From Streptomyces sp. NBC_01267 (GTDB lineage: Bacteria > Actinomycetota > Actinomycetes > Streptomycetales > Streptomycetaceae): 64,000 bases of DNA. Positions 55,193 through 62,736 of this stretch are shown one piece after another. The stretch spans positions 4,715,501 to 4,779,500 of the forward strand of contig NZ_CP108455.1 of assembly GCF_036241575.1 (NCBI RefSeq), given 5' to 3'. Numbering within the stretch: position 1 is the first letter of the stretch; each line of letters opens with the position of its first letter. The position numbers and the translations under genes were made by a program. The notes under the pieces were generated by a model. The model was not told where the DNA came from and ran no database searches. It saw only the letters and a list, made by a program, of their open reading frames with translations.

Positions 55193-56317
55193 GTGACTGA
55201 GATCGAGATCGGGCGCGGCAAGCGCGGCCGAAGGGCGTACGCGTTCGACGACATCGCCATCGTGCCGAGCCGGCGCACCCGGGACCCGAAGGAGGTCTCG
55301 ATCGCCTGGCAGATCGACGCCTACCGGTTCGAGCTGCCGTTCCTGGCCGCCCCGATGGACTCGGTCGTGTCACCGCGGACCGCGATCCGGATCGGCGAGA
55401 TGGGCGGCCTCGGCGTACTGAACCTCGAAGGTCTGTGGACGCGGTACGAGGACCCGCAGCCGCTGCTGGACGAGATCGCCGAGCTGGACGAGGAGACGGC
55501 GACCCGGCGTCTGCAGGAGATCTACGCGGCGCCGATCCAGGAGGACCTGATCGGTCTGCGCATCAAGGAGGTGCGCGACTCGGGTGTGGTCACCGCGGCG
55601 GCGCTCTCCCCGCAGCGCACCGCCCAGTTCTCCAAGGCGGTCGTGGACGCGGGCGTCGACATCTTCGTCATCCGCGGTACGACGGTCTCGGCCGAGCACG
55701 TCTCCGGTGCCGCCGAGCCGCTGAACCTGAAGCAGTTCATCTACGAGCTGGACGTCCCGGTCATCGTGGGCGGCTGCGCGACGTACACCGCGGCCCTGCA
55801 CCTGATGCGCACCGGCGCGGCGGGCGTGCTGGTCGGCTTCGGCGGCGGCGCCGCGCACACCACGCGCAACGTGCTGGGCATCCAGGTCCCGATGGCGACC
55901 GCGGTCGCCGATGTGGCCGCGGCCCGCCGCGACTACATGGACGAGTCCGGCGGCCGGTACGTCCACGTCATCGCGGACGGCGGCGTCGGCTGGTCGGGCG
56001 ACCTGCCGAAGGCCATCGCGTGCGGTGCGGACTCGGTGATGATCGGCTCCCCGCTGGCCCGCGCGTCGGACGCGCCGGGCCGGGGCCACCACTGGGGCAT
56101 GGAGGCCGTCCACGAGGACGTGCCGCGCGGCAAGCTGGTGGACCTGGGCATCGTCGGTACGACCGAGGAGATCCTGGCCGGCCCCTCGCACATCCCGGAC
56201 GGTTCGATGAACTTCTTCGGTGCGCTGCGCCGCTCGATGGCGACCACGGGCTACAGCGAGCTGAAGGAATTCCAGCGCGTCGAGGTGACGGTGGCGGACG
56301 CGCAGCACAAGCGCTGA
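55193..56317 (+). CDS. GuaB-family protein with Cys-to-His at the active site
   Basis: 374 residues. A single IMPDH-type barrel without CBS domains. It starts IEIGRGKRGRRAYAFDDIAIVPSRRTRDP and has AAPMDSVVSP, VGFGGGAAHTTRNVLGIQVPMATA and GVGWSGDLPKAIACGADSVMIGSP. In guaB next door the aligned loop reads GSICTTR with the catalytic Cys; here it reads GAAHTTR, so the Cys is His222. This matches the actinobacterial GuaB-related group of unknown role. GTG 55193. Confidence 0.82.
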   Translation: MTEIEIGRGKRGRRAYAFDDIAIVPSRRTRDPKEVSIAWQIDAYRFELPFLAAPMDSVVSPRTAIRIGEMGGLGVLNLEGLWTRYEDPQPLLDEIAELDEETATRRLQEIYAAPIQEDLIGLRIKEVRDSGVVTAAALSPQRTAQFSKAVVDAGVDIFVIRGTTVSAEHVSGAAEPLNLKQFIYELDVPVIVGGCATYTAALHLMRTGAAGVLVGFGGGAAHTTRNVLGIQVPMATAVADVAAARRDYMDESGGRYVHVIADGGVGWSGDLPKAIACGADSVMIGSPLARASDAPGRGHHWGMEAVHEDVPRGKLVDLGIVGTTEEILAGPSHIPDGSMNFFGALRRSMATTGYSELKEFQRVEVTVADAQHKR

Positions 56318-56335
56318 GCCCCTGAGGCGGATCTA

Positions 56336-56381
56336 CACGACGGGGCCCCGTTGCCGGAACCGGCAGCGGGGCCCCGTCGTG
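56336..56381. terminator. 22-bp convergent hairpin
   Basis: Arms 56336-56357 and 56360-56381 are complementary over 22 bases with one G-U pair and a two-base loop. It lies between the converging ends of the guaB-like gene and the following membrane protein gene and probably ends both. Confidence 0.8.
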
Positions 56382-56400
56382 CGTACGGCGGGAGCGGCGG

Positions 56401-56928
56401 TCAGGCGGCTGCCTTCCTGGCACCCGAGAAGGCGGCGATGACGCCGAGGGCCAGGAAGACGAACGACATGAAGTCCAGGCTCTCCTTCCAGGCGCTCGAC
56501 AGCAGGCCGAAATTCTGGAAGAACAGCTCGGACACGGAGACCGGCGCCGACTTGGCGATGATGATGGCCGCGCCGAGCAGTTCGCCGAGGTAGATCGCGA
56601 CGAGTGCGAGGGCCGCGCTGACGAAGGGAAGCACGGGGTTGCGCCCGCCGACCTTGCCCGCGGCGAAGCCGATCACGAAGCCCACGCCGAGCGCGGCATA
56701 GCTCACCTCGCGCTCGATGGCGCCGCCGAGGGCCCCGTAGATCCCTGCGGCGACGAGCGCGACGACCAGCGCGACCACCACACCGCCCGCCAGGTTGTCG
56801 CGCACCGGTGCCGGAGGCGGTGCCATCGGGTAGCCGAAGGCCGACGGCTGTCCGGGCTGGGGCTGTCCGGGCTGCTGGGGTGCGTCGTTCGGGTCCGACG
56901 GGTACGGCGGTGGCACGGGCTGGCTCAT
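56401..56928 (-). CDS. Four-helix membrane protein
   Basis: 175 residues. A Pro/Gln-rich cytosolic head (1-43, QPVPPPYPSDPNDAPQQPGQPQPGQPS-type) is followed by about four membrane helices (from GGVVVALVVALVAAGIYGALG; last at FVFLALGVIAAFSG). No family signature is recognised. ATG 56928 (MSQPVPPPYPS) fits better than the longer ORF to 57012. The 115-base gap to the next gene shows nothing further. Confidence 0.65.
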   Translation of the reverse strand: MSQPVPPPYPSDPNDAPQQPGQPQPGQPSAFGYPMAPPPAPVRDNLAGGVVVALVVALVAAGIYGALGGAIEREVSYAALGVGFVIGFAAGKVGGRNPVLPFVSAALALVAIYLGELLGAAIIIAKSAPVSVSELFFQNFGLLSSAWKESLDFMSFVFLALGVIAAFSGARKAAA

Positions 56929-57043
56929 GGTGGGTCCCCCCTGGGACAGAAGCGCACGACTGTGCGAGAAGCGAACGTCGCACGCTAGCAGTCCCCACCG
57001 ACAATCACCCACGGCATTCCCTCACGGCATTCACCCAGGACCT

Positions 57044-58294
57044 TCACAGCCGGTGGGCGGCTCCCGCCGGGGTGGCTCCCCTGGTGTCCAGCAGGAGCTG
57101 GGCCTTCACGGAGAGGCCCTGGAGGTCGTAGGTGCGGTGCTGCTGGAGCAGAACGGTCAGATCGGCGCCCGCCGCCGCCTCGTACAGCGAGTCGGCACGG
57201 GGCACCGGCACGTCGCGGATGCGCCAGTCGGGGACGTACGGGTCGTGGTAGCTCACCGAGGCGCCGAGGTCCATCAGACGCCGGGCGATCTCTCCCGCGG
57301 GGGAGTTCTCCTGGTCGGCGAGATCGGGCTTGTACGTCACGCCGAGCAGCAGCACGCGGGCGCCGCGCGCCGACTTGCCGTGCTCGTTGAGGAGGGTGGC
57401 GCAGCGCTGGATGACGTACTGCGGCATCCGGTCGTTGACCTGCTGCGCGAGTTCGACCATGCGCAGCGGCCGGACCGTGTGCGGGGGACCGGCGGTGTCC
57501 ACCGGGACGCCGTGGCCGCCGACGCCGGGGCCCGGACGGAAGGCCTGGAAGCCGAAGGGTTTGGTCTCGGCGCAGCGGATGACGTCCCAGAGGTCCACGC
57601 CCAGCTCGTGGCAGAGCACGGCCATCTCGTTGACCAGGGCGATGTTGACGTGCCGGTAGTTCGTTTCGAGGAGTTTGGTCATCTCGGCCTCGCGGGGACC
57701 CCGGGCCCTGACGACCTTGTCGCTCAGTCGGCCGTAGAACGCCGCCGCGGATTCCGTGCAGGCGGGGGTCAGGCCGCCGATGACCTTGGGTGTCGCGGCG
57801 TAGGGGTGGTTGCGGTTGCCGGGGTCGAGGCGGCTGGGGGAGTACGCGAGGTGGAAGTCCCGGCCGGCCCGCAGCCCTGAGCCCTCCTCCAGGAGGGGGC
57901 GCAGGATCTCCTCGGTGGTGCCCGGGTAGACGGCCGATTCGACGATGACCGTGGTGTGCGGGCGCAGCCGTGCGGCGAGCGCACGGGTCGCGTCGGCGAC
58001 CGGGGTCAGATCGAGCGCCCGGTCCTCGCCGAGCGGGGTGGGCGCGCAGATGACGGCGGTACGCACCCGGCCCAGTTCGGCCGGATCGGTGACGGGCCGG
58101 AAGCCCCCCGAGAGCATCCGGCGGATGTCGGCCGCGCTGAGGGAGCCGTCGACGGGGGTGTGACCGGCGGCGAGTTGGAGGAGTCGGCGTGGGTCGGTGT
58201 CGTATCCGATCGTTTCGAGGCCGGTGGCGACTGCGGCCTGGGCGAGCGGCAGGCCGAGGTGACCGAGTCCGATGACGGCGAGATCTGCGGGCAT
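57044..58294 (-). CDS. Nucleotide-sugar dehydrogenase homologue lacking catalytic Cys and Glu
   Basis: 416 residues of the UDP-glucose/UDP-ManNAc dehydrogenase type. The NAD domain starts LAVIGLGHLGLPLAQAAV, YPGTTEE and the Lys of EMTKLLETNYRHVNIALVNE are kept. The SPERxDPG motif reads SPSRLDPG (Glu to Ser, residue 154) and the Cys motif GGHCIPVDP reads GGHGVPVDT (Cys to Gly, residue 262). The two-step oxidation should therefore be impaired. The C-terminal Rossmann domain is complete (LLGVTYKPDLADQENSPAGEI). It could be inactive, regulatory or an altered enzyme. Confidence 0.8.
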   Translation of the reverse strand: MPADLAVIGLGHLGLPLAQAAVATGLETIGYDTDPRRLLQLAAGHTPVDGSLSAADIRRMLSGGFRPVTDPAELGRVRTAVICAPTPLGEDRALDLTPVADATRALAARLRPHTTVIVESAVYPGTTEEILRPLLEEGSGLRAGRDFHLAYSPSRLDPGNRNHPYAATPKVIGGLTPACTESAAAFYGRLSDKVVRARGPREAEMTKLLETNYRHVNIALVNEMAVLCHELGVDLWDVIRCAETKPFGFQAFRPGPGVGGHGVPVDTAGPPHTVRPLRMVELAQQVNDRMPQYVIQRCATLLNEHGKSARGARVLLLGVTYKPDLADQENSPAGEIARRLMDLGASVSYHDPYVPDWRIRDVPVPRADSLYEAAAGADLTVLLQQHRTYDLQGLSVKAQLLLDTRGATPAGAAHRL

Positions 58295-58417
58295 GGGGTG
58301 ATCCGCTTCCCAATAGCCGGAGGGGGACGAGAGCGCAAGTCCTGTGGACCATGCAATGTCAGGTTAGGAGTAAATATGACCGATTTGCGGTATTGGGCGG
58401 GTCCGGGTGTCCGTGTG

Positions 58418-58426
58418 TTGTCCACA
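58418..58426 (+). other. DnaA box-like sequence
   Basis: TTGTCCACA lies in the divergent gap before glpD. The second single copy in this window; no cluster is present. Confidence 0.5.
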
Positions 58427-58510
58427 GGCGGTGGCTGAAGTCGGCGAGGGCGGACAGAATCGGTGGTGTGCCGGACACCGTTCTGGCGGCCTGATCAACG
58501 GGAGGCAGCA

Positions 58511-60220
58511 GTGAGGACAGCGACACTGGGGCCCGAGGAGCGCACGGCAGCGCTCGCCGGGATGGCCGAGCGTGAACTGGATGTACTGGTCGTAGGGGCC
58601 GGTGTGGTCGGTGCGGGGACGGCGCTGGACGCCGCGACGCGCGGGCTCGCGACCGGTCTCGTCGAGGCGAGGGACTGGGCTTCGGGCACATCGAGCCGGT
58701 CGAGCAAGCTCATCCACGGCGGCTTGCGCTATCTGGAGATGCTCGACTTCACGCTCGTACGGGAGGCCCTGAAGGAGCGCGGGCTGCTCCTGGAGCGCCT
58801 GGCGCCCCATCTGGTGAAGCCGGTGCCGTTTCTCTATCCCTTGCAGCACAAGGGCTGGGAACGCTGGTACGCGGGCTCGGGCGTCGCGTTGTACGACGCG
58901 ATGTCGGTCTCGTCGGGACACGGCCGCGGACTGCCGCTGCACCGGCACCTGACGCGCAAGCACGCGCTGCGGGTGGCGCCGGCGCTGAAGAAGGACGCGC
59001 TGGTCGGGGCGTTGCAGTACTACGACGCGCAGATGGACGACGCGCGCTATGTGACGACGCTGGTGCGGACGGCCGCGAGCTACGGCGCACTGGCCGCGAA
59101 CCGCGCCCGGGTCATCGGCTTCCTGCGGGAGGGCGAACGGGTCGTCGGCGCGCGGGTGGAGGACGTCGAGACCGGTACCGAGTACGAGATCCGTGCCAAG
59201 CAGGTCGTCAACGCCACCGGGGTGTGGACGGACGACACCCAGGCGCTGATCGGCGAGCGCGGACAGTTCCATGTGCGGGCCTCGAAAGGCATCCATCTGG
59301 TCGTACCGAAGGACCGGATTCATTCCTCCACCGGGCTCATCCTGCGGACCGAGAAGTCGGTGCTGTTCGTGATCCCGTGGGGACGCCACTGGATCGTCGG
59401 GACCACGGACACCGACTGGGACCTGGACAAGGCGCACCCGGCCGCGTCCAGCGCCGACATCGACTACCTCCTCGAACACGTCAACTCGGTGCTTGCGACG
59501 CCCCTGACCAGGGACGACGTCCAGGGCGTGTACGCGGGCCTGCGGCCGTTGCTGGCCGGGGAGTCCGATGCGACCAGCAAGCTCTCGCGGGAGCACACGG
59601 TGGCGCATCCGGTGCCGGGCCTGGTGGTCGTCGCCGGCGGCAAGTACACGACGTACCGCGTGATGGCGAAGGACGCGGTGGACGAGGCGGTGCACGGGCT
59701 GGACCAGCGGGTCGCCGAGTGCGTCACGGAGAACGTGCCGCTGATCGGAGCAGAGGGCTACAACGCCCTGTGGAACGCGCGGGCGCGGATCGCCGCGCGC
59801 ACCGGTCTGCACGTGGCCCGGGTCGAGCACCTGTTGAACCGCTTCGGCTCGATGACCCAGGAGCTGCTCGACCTGATCGTGGCGGACCCCTCGCTGGGCG
59901 AGCCGCTGGGCAGCGCGGACGACTATCTGCGGGCCGAGGTCGTCTATGCCGCTTCGCACGAAGGGGCCAGGCATCTGGACGACGTGCTGACCCGGCGTAC
60001 ACGCATCTCGATCGAGACCTTCGACCGGGGGACGCGCAGCGCGCGGGAGGCCGCCGAGTTGATGGCGAAGGTGCTCGGCTGGGACAAGGGCCGGACGGAG
60101 AAGGAGATCGCGCACTACGAGAAGCGGGTGGAGGCGGAGCGGGAGTCGCAGCGGCAGCCGGACGACCTGACGGCGGACGCGGCGCGGCTCGGGGCGCCGG
60201 ACATATTGCCGCTGGGGTGA
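58511..60220 (+). CDS. glpD: Glycerol-3-phosphate dehydrogenase
   Basis: GlpD, 569 residues, an FAD enzyme oxidising glycerol-3-phosphate to dihydroxyacetone phosphate at the membrane. FAD motif DVLVVGAGVVGAGTALDAATRG; SGTSSRSSKLIHGGLRYLE; HLVKPVPFLYP; the C-terminal GRTEKEIAHYEK and long helices. GTG 58511 has GGGAGG at 58499-58504, better than the ORF start at 58463. The upstream gap holds a DnaA box and CAGAAT (58455-58460) as a possible -10. Confidence 0.94.
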   Translation: MRTATLGPEERTAALAGMAERELDVLVVGAGVVGAGTALDAATRGLATGLVEARDWASGTSSRSSKLIHGGLRYLEMLDFTLVREALKERGLLLERLAPHLVKPVPFLYPLQHKGWERWYAGSGVALYDAMSVSSGHGRGLPLHRHLTRKHALRVAPALKKDALVGALQYYDAQMDDARYVTTLVRTAASYGALAANRARVIGFLREGERVVGARVEDVETGTEYEIRAKQVVNATGVWTDDTQALIGERGQFHVRASKGIHLVVPKDRIHSSTGLILRTEKSVLFVIPWGRHWIVGTTDTDWDLDKAHPAASSADIDYLLEHVNSVLATPLTRDDVQGVYAGLRPLLAGESDATSKLSREHTVAHPVPGLVVVAGGKYTTYRVMAKDAVDEAVHGLDQRVAECVTENVPLIGAEGYNALWNARARIAARTGLHVARVEHLLNRFGSMTQELLDLIVADPSLGEPLGSADDYLRAEVVYAASHEGARHLDDVLTRRTRISIETFDRGTRSAREAAELMAKVLGWDKGRTEKEIAHYEKRVEAERESQRQPDDLTADAARLGAPDILPLG

Positions 60221-60231
60221 CCGGGTGAGGA

Positions 60232-60267
60232 CGGGCTGTCCGGGCCGGAGGCGGTCCGGACAGCCCG
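60232..60267. terminator. Terminator after glpD
   Basis: Perfect 12-base arms CGGGCTGTCCGG (60232-60243) and CCGGACAGCCCG (60256-60267) around a 12-base loop, 12 bases after glpD. Confidence 0.75.
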
Positions 60268-60689
60268 CGGGGGAAGCCCCGGGGCGGACCGGGTCCGCTC
60301 AGGGGCGGAACACCTCGCCCAGGACCTGTGGTTCGAGGTCCGGGCTGACGGGTCGTCGTCCGTGTCGGTCCGCATCGTCGTGGCGTGACTGCCGGGGGGA
60401 TCCGTCTTCGGGGACCAGCCGTCCAGCGCCGTGCGCACGGGCTTGACCTCCGGTTCCCGGGGCAGGGACCCGTTGGCGGCGCCGAGCGGCGTCAGCAGCG
60501 GAGGGGCGGCCGGGACACGTCCCAGGGCAGGTCCTAGAACCTGTCCGACCAGCGGACGGTGTATCGGCATGGCGGGAAGACCTTCCTCCATGGCCCATGA
60601 TGGTCGCCCGCGGACCCGGCACCATCACCGGTCCCGGAGTGAGAGACAATGGACGCTCTGCCAGGGCGGGTTGAACGCAGAGGGGACGC
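60268..60689. other. Intergenic region with no supported gene
   Basis: 422 bases between the glpD terminator and the kinase gene. Several short antisense ORFs exist, but none has a ribosome site or family features. The sequence ends with GACAAT (about 60645-60650), roughly 40 bases before the kinase ATG, a possible promoter -10. I see no repeats or RNA structures I can defend. Confidence 0.5.
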
Positions 60690-62603
60690 ATGTCGGAGGC
60701 GGAGCAGGCGAAGGACACCAAGGGGCGCCTCCTGGCTGGGCGGTACCGGCTTGGAGAGGTGCTCGGCAAGGGCGGTATGGGCACGGTCTGGCGGGCCGTG
60801 GACGAGACGCTCGGCCGCACCGTCGCCGTGAAGGAGCTGCGCTTTCCCTCGGCCATCGACGAGGAAGAGAAGCGCAGGCTCGTCACGCGCACACTGCGCG
60901 AGGCGAAGGCGATCGCGCGGATCCGTAACAACGGCGCGGTGACCGTCTTCGACGTCGTGGACGAGGACGACCGGCCGTGGATCGTGATGGAGCTCGTCGA
61001 GGGCTGCTCGCTGGCCGAGTTGGTACGGGAGAAGGGTGCCCTCACACCCGTGCGCGCGGCCGAGGTGGGTCTCGCGATCCTCGACGTGCTGCGGCTGGCC
61101 CACCGTGAGGGCATCCTGCACCGCGACGTGAAACCGTCCAACGTGCTGATCGCCGAGGACGGCCGCGTCGTACTGACCGACTTCGGGATCGCCCAGGTCG
61201 AGGGCGACCCGTCCGTCACCTCGACGGGGATGCTGGTCGGCGCCCCCTCGTACATCTCGCCCGAGCGTGCCCGCGGTCACAAGCCGGGCCCTCCGGCCGA
61301 CCTGTGGTCGCTGGGCGGGCTGTTGTACGCGAGCGTCGAGGGCGTGCCGCCGTACGACAAGGGCTCGGCCATCGCGACCCTCACCGCCGTGATGACCGAA
61401 CCGGTCGATCCGCCGAAGAACGCGGGACCGCTGACAGAGGTCATCTACGGGCTGCTCGCGAAGGATCCGGCCCAGCGGCTCGACGACGCGGGGGCGCGGC
61501 GGCTGCTCAACGATGTGATCCACGCTCCGGTGGCGCCCGCCGCGGACGAGCCGGTCGCGCTGGACGCCACGCGGGTGGTTCCGCTGCCGCCCGTGCCCGA
61601 CGAACCTGCGGCTGCGGACCGGTCGGGACGGGCCGGGGCCACGAACCCGTCGAAGCCCGCCAGGCAGCCCAGGGCTCCGAAGCCCGCGAAGCCTCCGCGG
61701 TCTCCGAACACCCCCGGCGCCAGGGACACGGCCGCGGCTGCCGCCGACCGGATGCGTGGCGCGCTGAAGTCCGTACGGAACGCCAGGTCCGAGCCCGCTC
61801 CGGCCGCGCCCGCGGCGGTACCCGCCGGTCAGGCCGCCCGGGTGCGGGCCTCGCTCACCGATGTCGTACCGCGCCGCACGCTGGTGATAATCGCGGCCGT
61901 CGTCGTGCTCCTGGTGCTCGGTACGGTCCTGGCCTTCGCCCTCAACGGGGGCGGCGACAAGGACAACCAGGGCAAGCCCAAGGGTGACAAGGGCACTTCG
62001 AGCTCCGCGACGGCCGGGGACGACAGCAAGGACAAGGGAAAGACGGGCGGGCAGGGCAAGAACGGCGGCCAGAACGACGGCAGTACCGCGCCGACGCCCG
62101 GCGACAAGGCGACCGAAGCCTCCAAGCCGTCCGCTGACGCCCTGCCCAGCGGGTACAAGAAGGTCTCGGACGGCCGGTTCCACTTCAGCATGGCGATACC
62201 CGCGGGGTTCCACCGCACGGGTATCGCCGGGCAGAACTCGGGCGGGATCTACAACGCGTCCGAGGGCGGCTTCCCGCGCGTCCAGATCGACTTCAACAGC
62301 TCGCCCGGGAACGACGCCGCCGGTGCCTGGCGGTCCGCGGAGGGCGGTGCTTCCAGGAGCATGGGCGCCTACAAGGGCCTCGGCATCCACGAGGTCGACT
62401 ACAACGGCTATCCGACCGTCGCCGACTGGTCGTTCGAGCGGGACCAACACGGTGAGCGCGTCCGGGTGCTCAACCGCGGATTCAAGGTGGACGCCCACCG
62501 CGGGTATTCCATCATGGTCAGCTGCAAGGCGAGCGAATGGGACGGCGACGCGTGCACCACGCTGCGTAACACGGCGTTCAAGACATTCGCCCCCAAGAAG
62601 TGA
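60690..62603 (+). CDS. Membrane-bound Ser/Thr protein kinase
   Basis: 637 residues. An active Hanks-type kinase domain: GKGGMG glycine loop (27-32), Lys48 in VAVKEL, catalytic HRD (144-146) in HRDVKPSN, DFG (164-166), and APSYISPE. A Pro/Ala-rich juxtamembrane stretch leads to one transmembrane helix (about 397-418, TLVIIAAVVVLLVLGTVLAFAL) and an extracellular Gly/Lys-rich linker plus a domain of about 140 residues with no PASTA repeats. As I recall, the S. coelicolor kinase cluster after glpD acts in spore-wall formation. ATG 60690 has GAGGGGA. Confidence 0.9.
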   Translation: MSEAEQAKDTKGRLLAGRYRLGEVLGKGGMGTVWRAVDETLGRTVAVKELRFPSAIDEEEKRRLVTRTLREAKAIARIRNNGAVTVFDVVDEDDRPWIVMELVEGCSLAELVREKGALTPVRAAEVGLAILDVLRLAHREGILHRDVKPSNVLIAEDGRVVLTDFGIAQVEGDPSVTSTGMLVGAPSYISPERARGHKPGPPADLWSLGGLLYASVEGVPPYDKGSAIATLTAVMTEPVDPPKNAGPLTEVIYGLLAKDPAQRLDDAGARRLLNDVIHAPVAPAADEPVALDATRVVPLPPVPDEPAAADRSGRAGATNPSKPARQPRAPKPAKPPRSPNTPGARDTAAAAADRMRGALKSVRNARSEPAPAAPAAVPAGQAARVRASLTDVVPRRTLVIIAAVVVLLVLGTVLAFALNGGGDKDNQGKPKGDKGTSSSATAGDDSKDKGKTGGQGKNGGQNDGSTAPTPGDKATEASKPSADALPSGYKKVSDGRFHFSMAIPAGFHRTGIAGQNSGGIYNASEGGFPRVQIDFNSSPGNDAAGAWRSAEGGASRSMGAYKGLGIHEVDYNGYPTVADWSFERDQHGERVRVLNRGFKVDAHRGYSIMVSCKASEWDGDACTTLRNTAFKTFAPKK

Positions 62604-62736
62604 CCCAGGACACGTAAGGTGAGAAGTCGCGGACCGTACGCAGCCGCAATAGGCCCGTAATCGACCGTAATTGACGGTTTGACGTGACCTGAGACCAGTG
62701 ATGTGACCAGGGAACAGCGCGCTTCGGGGAGGCGTC

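Noticed and set aside
60115..60591. Minus-strand gene downstream of glpD
   Set aside because: The frame enters glpD, has no ribosome site and resembles no family. A frameshifted remnant cannot be excluded but is not supported.
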